From UTCHB3 sp002050155 (GTDB taxonomy: Bacteria; Bacteroidota; Ignavibacteria; Ignavibacteriales; Ignavibacteriaceae): 64,000 nucleotides of DNA. The DNA lies in the NCBI GenBank assembly GCA_030584105.1, contig CP129491.1, forward strand, positions 248,001-312,000, read 5' to 3'. Below are positions 25,919 through 34,413 of the stretch, piece by piece. Below the pieces are notes generated by a model. The model did not search any database and was not told where the DNA came from. It saw only the letters and a list, made by a program, of their open reading frames with translations. Position numbers and translations under genes: made by a program. Position 1 is the stretch's first letter. The number at the start of each line of letters is the position of its first letter.

Positions 25919-28078
25919 GTGAATAATCTTAAAAGAAATCTCCTGCTGTTAATATTTTTTGTTGCTTTTGTTGCCACGGGAGAGTCGCAACAAAGAAGTG
26001 TTGTTAAGGTTCAGGTTCATCCCAATGGGGTATCTTCAGGCTCAAATGTTGCTGTGGGCGCGGGTGAAAACTATGGTTCGGGTGCCAATGCAAATTTAAA
26101 TGCCTTTGCAGGCGCAGGCGCTGGTGCGGTTACTCGCTCAGGTGCAGGTGCACACTACGGTGACGGGGCAAATGAGTTTGCAAACACCGGTGCAAGTGTT
26201 TACTCCGGTGCGGGAAAAACCGTTCCTGCCTTATTCCTGAAGTTTCAAAACCCGAAGTTTGCTCGGGCGTTTTCGCTCATGTTAAACCGGTTAAGTCCTA
26301 AAAATGCTGAAATTTTGGCCGGTTCAGTGAACACGGGGATGAAAAATTATGCGCTTGCGGAGGTTCTTAGCGGGCGGGGCACCGGTCAAAATGGGCAAAG
26401 CGGGTCGTTTAACCCGGCACAAATCGGGCAAGGCTTATCAACCAAACCTCAGACTCTAAGCAGCAACGGCGAGGCGGCAACACTTCCTTTGGGGTATTTT
26501 AACGGGGTGAGCCTCTCTGCAAACAACCTCAGCAACGGCGGGGCGGCAACACTTCCTTTGGGGTATTTTAACAAAATGAACCTCATGGCAACCAACCACC
26601 GCGCTAACAACCTTAAAAAGGGCGCAAACAGTGTAAATTCACAACACTTCCTGCTTATGTCGCTGCAGGGGGACCGGATGAAAAAATATTTTACCTACGA
26701 TAACGCCGGCAGAGTGATAACCGAACTTAATGTTCAACTTCTGGATACCGTATGGGAAAATAATTATCGGTACAACTATACCTACGATAATAACGGCTTG
26801 CTGCAACTCGCCATGTATCAGACTTGGGGCGGAGACGATTGGTACGACGATGCGCGTTCTACTTTTACCTACGATAACAACGGCAGATTGATTTCTGAGT
26901 TAGCCGAATTGAACTCGGAAGGCTGGGTAAAGTTTTACCGAATTACTTATACTTACGACGGTGCAGGAAATATGACATCATCTCTTTGGCAGGATTGGGA
27001 CGGCACAGCCTGGGAAAACAGCACACTCAGTTCTTACACTTTTGATGCCTCAGGCAATATTCTCACTGAAACTGTACAAAATTGGAGCAACAACCAGTGG
27101 GTGAATGATTACAGAAACTCATTCACTTACAACAACAACGCTGTAACAACCTGGTTAGCCGAAGTGTGGATTAATCCGGAGACCGGTTTCTGGCGGAATG
27201 ACTACAGAATCTCCTTCACATACAACAACGACCAAAACTTAGCCACTACTTTAAAAGAAATTTGGAATACCGGAGAGCGTAAACCAACAGAGGATGCACA
27301 TTGGGAATACGCAGAAATTAATACCTATTCTTACACTGCCTCCGGCAAAAGGGAAGTGGAACTGATGGAGGTATGGGAAGATACCGTATGGGTGAACTTC
27401 ATTAAAAACTCTTTTGAATATGACGGGAATGACAACCCGACAGTTCACCTTACTCAATTCTGGCAGGAAGGCGGCTGGAACAATGTTTATCAGACGACAA
27501 ACGCTTTCGATAACTTCGGGAATACCGAAACATCCAGTTTTTTCACTTGGATTAATGGCAATTGGATTTCGATGGAGACGACTTTGTTTTTCGTTTATAA
27601 CAACGGGGCTTCCGTTGGCGAAATTTATTCCTCTTTTGCAATTGCTGCTTATCAGCCGATTACCGATGTGAATGATGAGGAAGTGCCGCTCGCCCAAAAC
27701 TTTGAGCTGATGCAGAACTTTCCGAACCCCTTTAATCCTTCAACTAAGATTGAGTTTAATCTTCCCGCTGCCGGATTTGTGACACTGGATGTGTTTTCCG
27801 TGCAGGGTGAAAAAGTGAGTACGCTTGTAAACGGCGTGCTTTCTGCCGGAAAACACGGCGTTGCCTTTGACGGAGCCGGGTTGCCCTCGGGGGTTTATTT
27901 CTATCGGTTGAGTATGGAGTTAAGCGGAGCTGTTGGTGGGGGTGCTGCCGGTGGTGGCGTTTCGAACGGCGGTTCTGCGAGCGGCAGCGCTGTAAGTGGC
28001 GGTTCTGCGAGCGGCAGTGCAGTAAGTGGCGGTTCTGCGAGCGGCAGCATAACAAGGAAAATGGTGCTGATGAAGTAA
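25919..28078 (+). CDS. Secreted YD-like repeat protein with type IX secretion C-terminal domain
   Basis: This 719-residue protein has a signal peptide (to about residue 24) and a Gly/Ala-rich region (35-100) that includes a duplicated AATLPLGYFN block encoded by a 69-bp repeat at 26462 and 26531. A long run of about 40-residue beta repeats (about 250-570) follows, with FTYDNNGRL-type motifs recalling YD/RHS repeats. The C-terminal sorting domain begins near 600 (NFPNPFNPSTKIEF) and is split before its last strand (ITRKMVLMK) by a Gly/Ser/Ala insert encoded by 30-bp repeats. GTG at 25919 with GAGGT upstream is the start. It is expected outside or on the cell surface after T9SS export. Ligand unknown. 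Confidence 0.8.
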   Translation: MNNLKRNLLLLIFFVAFVATGESQQRSVVKVQVHPNGVSSGSNVAVGAGENYGSGANANLNAFAGAGAGAVTRSGAGAHYGDGANEFANTGASVYSGAGKTVPALFLKFQNPKFARAFSLMLNRLSPKNAEILAGSVNTGMKNYALAEVLSGRGTGQNGQSGSFNPAQIGQGLSTKPQTLSSNGEAATLPLGYFNGVSLSANNLSNGGAATLPLGYFNKMNLMATNHRANNLKKGANSVNSQHFLLMSLQGDRMKKYFTYDNAGRVITELNVQLLDTVWENNYRYNYTYDNNGLLQLAMYQTWGGDDWYDDARSTFTYDNNGRLISELAELNSEGWVKFYRITYTYDGAGNMTSSLWQDWDGTAWENSTLSSYTFDASGNILTETVQNWSNNQWVNDYRNSFTYNNNAVTTWLAEVWINPETGFWRNDYRISFTYNNDQNLATTLKEIWNTGERKPTEDAHWEYAEINTYSYTASGKREVELMEVWEDTVWVNFIKNSFEYDGNDNPTVHLTQFWQEGGWNNVYQTTNAFDNFGNTETSSFFTWINGNWISMETTLFFVYNNGASVGEIYSSFAIAAYQPITDVNDEEVPLAQNFELMQNFPNPFNPSTKIEFNLPAAGFVTLDVFSVQGEKVSTLVNGVLSAGKHGVAFDGAGLPSGVYFYRLSMELSGAVGGGAAGGGVSNGGSASGSAVSGGSASGSAVSGGSASGSITRKMVLMK
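27968..28051 (+). repeat. 30-bp coding tandem repeat in the sorting-domain insert
   Basis: Units starting GGCGGTTCTGCGAGCGGCAG occur at 27968, 27998 and 28028, encoding GGSASGSAVS blocks. They separate the penultimate and last strands of the T9SS domain. Confidence 0.9.
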
Positions 28079-28100
28079 GGTTTTCTTGTATGGGTGGGGG

Positions 28101-28300
28101 CTGCAGGGCTTTTACGGAAGAGCGCTTATTTGAGTGAGGAGGCAACTGCAGGGCTTTTACGGAAGAACGCTTATTTGAGTAAGGGGGCGGCTGCGGGGCT
28201 TTTACGGCAGAACGCTTATTTGAGTAGGGGGGCAACTGCAGGGCTTTTACGGAAGAAGGCTTATTTGAGAAGGGGGGCTGCAGGGCTTTTACGGAAGAGC
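28101..28300. repeat. 45-bp intergenic tandem repeat, five copies
   Basis: GGGCTTTTACGG recurs at 28106, 28151, 28196, 28241 and 28283 (period 45, last 42). The unit is a multiple of three and stays open on both strands, giving 15-residue repeats such as GLLRKNAYLSKGAAA, but no credible start or ribosome binding site was found, so I treat it as non-coding. Confidence 0.9.
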
Positions 28301-28340
28301 AGGGTTAATTTCCCCTTATTTCGGAAAAATGAAAATTTAA

Positions 28341-28380
28341 AAGAGAGAGCTTTTTTTAGAGGCTCTCTCTTTTTTTTTTA
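28341..28380 (+). terminator. Rho-independent terminator after the repeat block
   Basis: AAGAGAGAGC (28341-28350) pairs with GCTCTCTCTT (28362-28371), followed by a long T-run. It would end transcription from the T9SS cargo gene. Confidence 0.85.
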
Positions 28381-28399
28381 ATGACCACCAGGAGGTACG

Positions 28400-28570
28400 G
28401 TTAACGGGCAACAGGAGGATTCTTTCTCTTTGTTCAATGAAAATGCAACGCTTCGGTTAACGGGCATTGGATATATAAACAGTATATTGCTCTCTTTTTA
28501 AATTTATACGCGGCGCCTTTGTTAACGGGCACTGGATATATAAACAGGATATTGCTCTCTATTTGTTAAA
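28400..28570. repeat. Dispersed direct repeats with a GTTAACGGGCA core
   Basis: The core occurs at about 28400, 28456 and 28521. The last two copies continue as NTGGATATATAAACAG and ATATTGCTCTCT, and both are followed later by GCGGCGCC. The 247-base gap before the polysaccharide cluster holds nothing else I can support. A promoter is expected here. Confidence 0.8.
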
Positions 28571-28627
28571 TGAACCTGCGGCGCCACTTCCTCACATGGA
28601 ATTTTCAGGGAAAATTGTAACTTTGCA

Positions 28628-29809
28628 GTGCACATTATGAAAATTTTAATAACAGGCGGAGCCGGCTTCATCGGCTCACACATCGCAGAGGCATTTCATC
28701 GGTTGGGGTGGGATGTTACAATACTCGATAACTTCACAACCGGCAAACGCGAAAATCTTGCAGGATTAACCCGCACGCGCGAAAATCCATTCGGAAAAGC
28801 AACCGGGGGTGAAAAGTCATCCGAAATTGCAAAAAGCGAGGAAAATCTTGCAGGATTAACCAGCAAACGCGAAAATCCATCCGAAAAAGAAACCGGGGGT
28901 GAAAACCTATCCGAAATTGCAACCGGGCGCGGAAACCTATCCGGAATTGCAGGCAAAGTTGAGATAATCGAGGGGGATATCCGCGATAAAACCGCCGTTG
29001 CAAAAGCCGCAGCCGGGTGTGATGTGGTGGTACATCTGGCGGCACTGGCTTCAGTTCCGGCATCATTTCGCAATCCTGAGGAAACATACGAAGTTAACTT
29101 CATGGGAACGCAAAATGTACTTGAGGCTGCACTTCAAAATAATGTAAAAATAGTAACTTTTGCCTCATCTTCTGCGGTTTACGGCGATACCGACCGGCTT
29201 CCGATTGGCGAGGAAACCCCCGCGAATCCGCTTTCCCCTTATGGCTTAAGCAAACTGTTGAGCGAGAAACTCTGTCGGTTCCATAACACCGTTTATGGGT
29301 TGCCGGTTGTGGTTTTCAGGTTTTTTAATGTGTATGGCGAGCGGCAAAACCCATTTTCTGAGTACTCGGCGGTGATCCCGAAATTTATTAACATCATCCA
29401 AAACGGCGGCACCCCCACCATCTTCGGCGACGGCGAGCAAACCCGGGATTTTATATATATATCCGATCTCGTACATGCCCACCTCTTGGCTGTGGAAGGG
29501 GCTCTGAAACTGCAACCCGCAAAATCTGTAAAACCTGCAACAAACACATCAAAATCAAGTGCGGCTTATGAGGCAACCCCGTTGAACCTCGGCTCGGGCG
29601 AAAAAACCTCATTAAACCAATTGGTAAAAATAATGTCCCAAATAGCGGGAAAAGAGATAAAACCCCAATACGCACCACCTCGATCAGGTGATATACTTCA
29701 CAGTTTTTGCAAAATTGACAAAATTTTCGACGAAATTGGCTTCAAACCGCAAACACCCATGATTTTGGGTATAGAAAAAATGTTTAATTCTCGTAACTTT
29801 GAAAACTGA
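28628..29809 (+). CDS. NDP-sugar epimerase (SDR family) with a tandem-repeat insertion
   Basis: This protein is an extended SDR NDP-hexose 4-epimerase of the GalE/WbpP/TviC type. It has the NAD motif GGAGFIGSH (from about residue 10), SSSAVYGD, catalytic YGLSK and FFNVYGERQNP. It has 393 residues, against 309 in its relative at 31312. The surplus is mainly a 60-residue insert after TTGKRENL, encoded by two 90-bp units (28751, 28841) and a partial third, plus a second Lys/Ser/Ala-rich insert near 300. The insert replaces the short loop before VEIIEGDIRD. It likely interconverts UDP-GlcNAc(A) and UDP-GalNAc(A) in the cytosol. Whether the enlarged form is active is unknown. Confidence 0.82.
   Translation: MHIMKILITGGAGFIGSHIAEAFHRLGWDVTILDNFTTGKRENLAGLTRTRENPFGKATGGEKSSEIAKSEENLAGLTSKRENPSEKETGGENLSEIATGRGNLSGIAGKVEIIEGDIRDKTAVAKAAAGCDVVVHLAALASVPASFRNPEETYEVNFMGTQNVLEAALQNNVKIVTFASSSAVYGDTDRLPIGEETPANPLSPYGLSKLLSEKLCRFHNTVYGLPVVVFRFFNVYGERQNPFSEYSAVIPKFINIIQNGGTPTIFGDGEQTRDFIYISDLVHAHLLAVEGALKLQPAKSVKPATNTSKSSAAYEATPLNLGSGEKTSLNQLVKIMSQIAGKEIKPQYAPPRSGDILHSFCKIDKIFDEIGFKPQTPMILGIEKMFNSRNFEN
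28751..28950 (+). repeat. 90-bp coding tandem repeat inside the epimerase
   Basis: Two units beginning GAAAATCTTGCAGGATTAAC (28751-28840 and 28841-28930) and a partial third give a 30-residue repeat (ENLAGLT, ENPS, TGGEN, SEIA). The frame is kept. Confidence 0.9.
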
Positions 29810-29831
29810 ATTTTTTAATATTTCACAGCGG

Positions 29832-31136
29832 ATGACAAATTACATCACATCATTACTTCAAAAAATAGAAAACAAAACAATCACAGTCGGGGTTATTGGC
29901 TTGGGCTATGTAGGCTTACCCTTGGCTGTTGAGTTTGGCAAAAAATATAAAGTAATCGGTTTTGATATTAACACCCGTAGGGTCGAAGAGCTTAAAAAAG
30001 GGGAAGATAAAACTTTAGAAGTTGAACCCGAAGAACTTAAAGAAGCCCGGCACCTCATATATTCTTATGATAAAGAGGAATTGCGGGCTGTCGATGTGTT
30101 TATAGTTACGGTTCCCACGCCGGTGGATGATTTTAAAATCCCCGATCTCACCCCGCTTATTAAAGCAAGCGAAACCGTGGGTACCGTGATAAAACCGGGC
30201 GCTGTTGTGGTTTATGAGTCAACAGTTTACCCCGGCTGTACTGAAGAAGATTGCCTCCCGGTGGTGGAAAAACAAAGTGGTCTTAAGCTTAACACCGATT
30301 TTTTTGCGGGCTACAGCCCCGAACGCATCAATCCCGGCGATAAAGAACACCGCGTAAGTACAATTAAAAAAGTTACCAGCGGCAGCACTTCCGAAGTCGC
30401 AAAAGTGGTGGACGAACTCTACAAAAGCGTGATAAAAGCCGGCACGCATGTGGTTTCTTCAATCAAGGTGGCGGAGGCTTCAAAGGTTATCGAAAACACG
30501 CAGCGCGACATCAACATTGCTTTTGTGAACGAACTTTCGATGTTGTTCAATAAAATGGGGATTGATACGGTTGAAGTGCTGGAAGCCGCAGGTACGAAGT
30601 GGAATTTCCTGCCGTTTCGCCCCGGTTTGGTGGGGGGGCATTGCATAGGAGTTGACCCTTACTACCTGACGCACAAAGCCGTGAATATTGGCTATCACCC
30701 GGAAATTATTCTTGCCGGAAGAAGAATCAACGACGGAATGGGCGCATTTATCGCCTCACAATTCGTTAAACTGCTGATAAAAGACGGCTGCAAAGTTGCC
30801 GGAAGCAAGGTTCTGGTACTCGGGATAACTTTCAAGGAAAACTGCCCGGATATCCGTAACTCAAAGGTGATTGATATAATTACGGAACTGAAGGAATTTG
30901 GCTGCTCGGTGGATGTTTGTGACCCTCTTGCCGATCCTGCGGAAGTGCAGCATGAGTATGGAATTGATCTTACCTTGTGCGAAAACTTAGCACTGGCTGA
31001 TTATGAGGGAATAGTGCTTGCAGTGGGGCATAACCAATTTAAGCAACTTGATATTGCTTCATTGCGTGCCAAAAATGTGATTATTTATGATGTAAAATCT
31101 CTCTTTGATAAACAACATGTGAACGAGAGATTATGA
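29832..31136 (+). CDS. tviB: UDP-N-acetyl-hexosamine 6-dehydrogenase (TviB/WbpA type)
   Basis: This 434-residue member of the UDP-glucose/GDP-mannose dehydrogenase family oxidises a UDP-HexNAc at C6 to the uronic acid, using two NAD+. The NAD motif is GVIGLGYVGLPLA. The catalytic Cys lies in GGHCIGVDPYYLTHKA, a form typical of the Vi antigen TviB/WbpA branch rather than UDP-glucose dehydrogenase. The C-terminal domain contains GITFKENCPDIRNSK. I prefer the ATG at 29832. TTG at 29799 would overlap the upstream gene. Its stop overlaps a small repeat frame as ATGA. With the flanking epimerases it should make UDP-GalNAcA or UDP-GlcNAcA. Confidence 0.87.
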   Translation: MTNYITSLLQKIENKTITVGVIGLGYVGLPLAVEFGKKYKVIGFDINTRRVEELKKGEDKTLEVEPEELKEARHLIYSYDKEELRAVDVFIVTVPTPVDDFKIPDLTPLIKASETVGTVIKPGAVVVYESTVYPGCTEEDCLPVVEKQSGLKLNTDFFAGYSPERINPGDKEHRVSTIKKVTSGSTSEVAKVVDELYKSVIKAGTHVVSSIKVAEASKVIENTQRDINIAFVNELSMLFNKMGIDTVEVLEAAGTKWNFLPFRPGLVGGHCIGVDPYYLTHKAVNIGYHPEIILAGRRINDGMGAFIASQFVKLLIKDGCKVAGSKVLVLGITFKENCPDIRNSKVIDIITELKEFGCSVDVCDPLADPAEVQHEYGIDLTLCENLALADYEGIVLAVGHNQFKQLDIASLRAKNVIIYDVKSLFDKQHVNERL

Positions 31137-31315
31137 TTTTGAGATTTTTTTCACCGTTTGGCGGGTTTGAGAGTTTGGTCCGCAAATTTAATATTTTAGT
31201 TGACCGGTTTAATAGTTTGGTTGGTGGATTTGATAGTTTAGTTTGTGGGTTTAATGATTTAACCGGTGAATTTAACAGCCCGTTTGAAGTTTTTACCGGT
31301 TTGAGGTGCGGATGA
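31133..31315 (+). CDS. Possible 60-residue heptad-repeat peptide between two capsule genes
   Basis: This frame starts with an ATG that overlaps the dehydrogenase stop (ATGA at 31133-31136) and ends with a TGA that overlaps the next gene's ATG (31312-31315). Its 60 residues are mostly seven-residue repeats of the type F-x-S-L-V-x-x, encoded by seven 21-bp units at 31145-31291. Such coupling at both ends is what a real operon gene would show. But the repeat may simply be a minisatellite that preserves an open frame, and the Shine-Dalgarno (GAGAG) is weak. Translating through it would bring ribosomes to the GAGGTG before the next gene. Function unknown. Confidence 0.35.
   Translation: MILRFFSPFGGFESLVRKFNILVDRFNSLVGGFDSLVCGFNDLTGEFNSPFEVFTGLRCG
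31145..31291. repeat. 21-bp tandem repeat, seven units
   Basis: Units begin with TTTAAT or TTTGA and end with GG, GA or AA at exact 21-base steps (31145, 31166, 31187, 31208, 31229, 31250, 31271). They are diverged, so the array is not very young. Confidence 0.9.
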
Positions 31316-32241
31316 AGTACCTCGTAACGGGCGGAGCGGGTTTTATTGGCTCCAATATTGTTCTTGAACTGCTGAAACAGGGGCACAGCGTGCGTGTTCT
31401 GGATAACTTTGCCACCGGAAGAAGGCGAAACCTTGAACCTGTTCAGGCGGATATTGAACTGATTGAAGGGGATATAAGAAGTTATCATACAGTCAGCACT
31501 GCGGTTAAGGGAGTGGAGGTAATACTTCACCAGGCGGCACTTCCGTCGGTTCCGAGATCGATAAACGACCCGATCACCACTAACGATGTGAATGTCGGCG
31601 GAACGCTTAACCTGCTTGATGCGGCGCGAAACAGTGGGGTGCGGAGGATAGTTTTTGCTTCTTCGTCATCGATTTACGGCGATACACCCGAACTGCCAAA
31701 ACACGAAGGGATGACGCCAAATCCGCTTTCGCCATACGCTGTTTCAAAACTGACCGGCGAGCACTATTTGCGTGTTTTTTATCGGCTTTACGGCTTGGAA
31801 ACCATTGCGCTGAGGTATTTTAATGTGTTCGGGCCCAATCAGGACCCCACTTCCCAATACTCGGCGGTGATCCCGAAATTTATAAAAGCTCTGATGGAAG
31901 ACCGTCAGCCCACAATTTACGGCGACGGCACTCAAAGCAGGGATTTCACATTCGTTTCAAATGTAGTGAACGCAAACATACTTGCCGCCACAAAACAACT
32001 GAACGAATACGGCATAGCGATGAACATCGCCTGCCATGAGAGAATAACCCTTAACGAACTCGTTGCCGAACTTAACAAAGTACTCGGTAAAAACATAACG
32101 CCGATCTACGCCACACCCCGTCCCGGCGATGTGAAACACTCCTTCGCCGCAATCGATTTGATTAAAGAAAAACTGGGGTTTGAGGTGGGCGTACGGTTTG
32201 CGGAAGGGGTGGAGATAACAAGCAGCATATTTAAAGGATGA
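31312..32241 (+). CDS. NDP-sugar C4 epimerase (WbpP/TviC type)
   Basis: This 309-residue extended SDR enzyme has GGAGFIGSN at its start, SSSSIYGD, YAVSK as catalytic Tyr-Lys and RYFNVFGPNQDP. No insertions are present, in contrast to its relative at 28628. The start is ATG at 31312 with GAGGTG upstream. TviC and WbpP act on UDP-GlcNAc or its uronic acid. Together with the TviB-like dehydrogenase this supports a UDP-GalNAcA route. Exact substrate is inferred. Confidence 0.88.
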   Translation: MKYLVTGGAGFIGSNIVLELLKQGHSVRVLDNFATGRRRNLEPVQADIELIEGDIRSYHTVSTAVKGVEVILHQAALPSVPRSINDPITTNDVNVGGTLNLLDAARNSGVRRIVFASSSSIYGDTPELPKHEGMTPNPLSPYAVSKLTGEHYLRVFYRLYGLETIALRYFNVFGPNQDPTSQYSAVIPKFIKALMEDRQPTIYGDGTQSRDFTFVSNVVNANILAATKQLNEYGIAMNIACHERITLNELVAELNKVLGKNITPIYATPRPGDVKHSFAAIDLIKEKLGFEVGVRFAEGVEITSSIFKG

Positions 32242-32254
32242 ACAGAAAATTTAA

Positions 32255-33292
32255 ATGAGTGATTTTTTTAAGGATAAGAGAATTTTAATAACCGGAGGAA
32301 CCGGTTCGTTTGGTAATGCTTTTGTAACAAGAACACTTAATGGAAATAATCCCGCTGAAATTGTAATCTTTAGCCGAGATGAAAAGAAACAGCACGACAT
32401 GCGAAACAAATACAAACACGACAGCAGATTAAAATTCATAATTGGGGATGTAAGGGACCGCGAATCTGTAATGCATGTGATGAAGGGGATAGATTATGTG
32501 TTCCATGCCGCTGCATTGAAGCAAGTTCCTACGGGTGAGTTTTTCCCTTTCGATATGGTTAAAACCAATGTTATCGGGTCGCGAAATGTTCTTGATGCTG
32601 CCGAACACTGGAACATTAAAAAAATTGTTGTTTTAAGCACAGATAAAGCGGTTTACCCCATCAATGCTATGGGTATGTCCAAGGCAATGATGGAAAAACT
32701 GATGCTTGCGAAAGCCCGTGCAAGATACTCAGATACGGTTTTTTGTGGTGTTCGTTACGGCAATGTTATGTATTCAAGAGGCTCAGTTCTTCCTTTGTTT
32801 GTTGAACAAATTCAAAGAGGGCTTCCTTTTACAGTTACTGATCTCAACATGACCCGTTATCTTCTGCCGTTGCCGGTTGCAATTGAATTGGTGCTGTTCG
32901 CACTTGAACATGGTGAAAATGGCGATATCCTCGTGAGAAAATCGCCGGCTGCAACCGTAGCCGATATGGCTGAAGCTATGAAAGTTATTTTCAAGTATGA
33001 TAATGGAATTAAATCAATCGGGATTCGTGAAGGAGAGAAGATGCACGAAACCCTTGTTACAAGAGAAGAATTGATGAAAGCCACTGAATACGAGAATTAT
33101 TATCGGATCAAAAACCTGATGCAGCTTGACTATGATAAATATTTTGAAGAAGGGGAAACTGTTCAATTGCCTTCTGAGGGCTACACTTCTGAAAACACAT
33201 ACAGGCTAAACCTGAACGAAACAATTGAACTTATTCAAGGGTTGGATGAAATAAAAGCTGCTCTTGAAGGCAAACAAGTGGAAGTAGTCTGA
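32255..33292 (+). CDS. capE: UDP-GlcNAc 4,6-dehydratase/5-epimerase, CapE (WbjB, FnlA)
   Basis: This 345-residue SDR enzyme performs the first step of UDP-L-FucNAc (and UDP-L-QuiNAc) synthesis. Visible features are GGTGSFGNAF, AALKQVPTGEFFPFD, the unusual active-site MGMSKAMMEK (Met replaces the usual Tyr, as in this family) and NMTRYLLPL. The next two genes are the expected CapF and CapG partners, in the standard order. Length is normal. Confidence 0.93.
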   Translation: MSDFFKDKRILITGGTGSFGNAFVTRTLNGNNPAEIVIFSRDEKKQHDMRNKYKHDSRLKFIIGDVRDRESVMHVMKGIDYVFHAAALKQVPTGEFFPFDMVKTNVIGSRNVLDAAEHWNIKKIVVLSTDKAVYPINAMGMSKAMMEKLMLAKARARYSDTVFCGVRYGNVMYSRGSVLPLFVEQIQRGLPFTVTDLNMTRYLLPLPVAIELVLFALEHGENGDILVRKSPAATVADMAEAMKVIFKYDNGIKSIGIREGEKMHETLVTREELMKATEYENYYRIKNLMQLDYDKYFEEGETVQLPSEGYTSENTYRLNLNETIELIQGLDEIKAALEGKQVEVV

Positions 33293-33294
33293 TT

Positions 33295-34410
33295 GTGAAA
33301 AGAGTCGGAGTGACCGGTTCTGATGGTTTCATGGGGAAGAACCTTCTGAGGTTTTTCAGAAGCCAAGGTTCACCTTTTAAAATTGTTGATTTTCAGGTTG
33401 AATGGTTCGATCAGCCTGAAAAAATGAAAGAATTTGTTTCTGATTGCGATGTGATTGTTCATCTTGCAGGTGTGAATCGACATGAAGATGAAAAGTATAT
33501 CTTCAATAGAAATGTTGAACTGACGGAAATTCTTATTTCAGCTGTGGATTCTGTTAATGCTACGCCGTATTTTATATTTTCATCAAGTACTCAGGAATAT
33601 CTGAACAATAATTACGGCACGGCTAAGAAGGAAGCCCGGCTTAAACTTTCTTCATGGGCTTCTGGAAACCGGGTGCCTTTTACGGGGTTGATAATTCCGA
33701 ATGTGTATGGGCCCTTTGGGCAACCGTTTTACAACTCATTTATAGCTACATTTTGTCATTTATTGGCAAAAAGGGGGGAACCGGAAATTCAGGTTGATCG
33801 CTCGGTCGGGTTAATTTATGTTTTCGAAATCGCGAAAAAGATTTATCAATTAATCAACTCCCCGGAAGATAACCCGGAGTTGCTTTTACCCATAACGGGT
33901 GAAGCCGCTGTTTCGGAAGTTCTGAACAAACTTAAGCATTTTAGTGAATTGTATCAGAAGGAAGCAAGAATACCGGAATTAAACAATTACTTTGATGTAA
34001 CTCTGTTTAATACTTTTCGGTCATACTTAGTACCCGGTTTTTATCCGTTCAGCCTGATGAAAAGAACGGATGACAGAGGCTTCTTAACCGAAATAATAAA
34101 AGAAAATACGGGCGGTCAGGTGTTTTATTCTTCAACTAAGCCCGGTATTACAAGGGGAAACCACTACCACACAAATAAAATTGAACGGTTTTGTGTTTTA
34201 CAGGGCGAAGGTTTAATCCGGATGAGAAGAATTGAAGAAAATGAAATTTTTGAATTCCGGGTATCGGGTGACGCACCGGTGATAATTGATATGCCGGTTT
34301 GGTACACGCACAACATTACTAATGTCGGTTCATCTGAAATGTTGACGCTCTTTTGGAGCAACGAAATTTTTGATCCGGAAAACCCGGATACTTACTTTGA
34401 AGCAGTGTAA
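33295..34410 (+). CDS. capF: CapF-type reductase/3-epimerase with C-terminal cupin (WbjC, FnlB)
   Basis: This 371-residue bifunctional enzyme has an N-terminal SDR domain (VTGSDGFMGKNL, FSSSTQEY, NNYGTAKKEAR) and a C-terminal cupin domain from about 250 (RGNHYHTNKIERFCVLQGEG). CapF epimerises and then reduces the CapE product with NADPH. GTG at 33295 is the start, two bases after the capE stop. It is followed three bases later by capG. The catalytic Tyr-Lys pair is present as YGTAK. Confidence 0.92.
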   Translation: MKRVGVTGSDGFMGKNLLRFFRSQGSPFKIVDFQVEWFDQPEKMKEFVSDCDVIVHLAGVNRHEDEKYIFNRNVELTEILISAVDSVNATPYFIFSSSTQEYLNNNYGTAKKEARLKLSSWASGNRVPFTGLIIPNVYGPFGQPFYNSFIATFCHLLAKRGEPEIQVDRSVGLIYVFEIAKKIYQLINSPEDNPELLLPITGEAAVSEVLNKLKHFSELYQKEARIPELNNYFDVTLFNTFRSYLVPGFYPFSLMKRTDDRGFLTEIIKENTGGQVFYSSTKPGITRGNHYHTNKIERFCVLQGEGLIRMRRIEENEIFEFRVSGDAPVIIDMPVWYTHNITNVGSSEMLTLFWSNEIFDPENPDTYFEAV

Positions 34411-34413
34411 AAT

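Noticed and set aside
28094..28381. 95-codon repeat protein on the plus strand
   Set aside because: The open frame follows from a 45-bp stop-free repeat. There is no credible start signal, and the end runs into the terminator.
28400..28570. Attachment site or integron-like repeats
   Set aside because: The GTTAACGGGCA repeats are close together with unequal spacing, and no integrase or cassette gene is adjacent.
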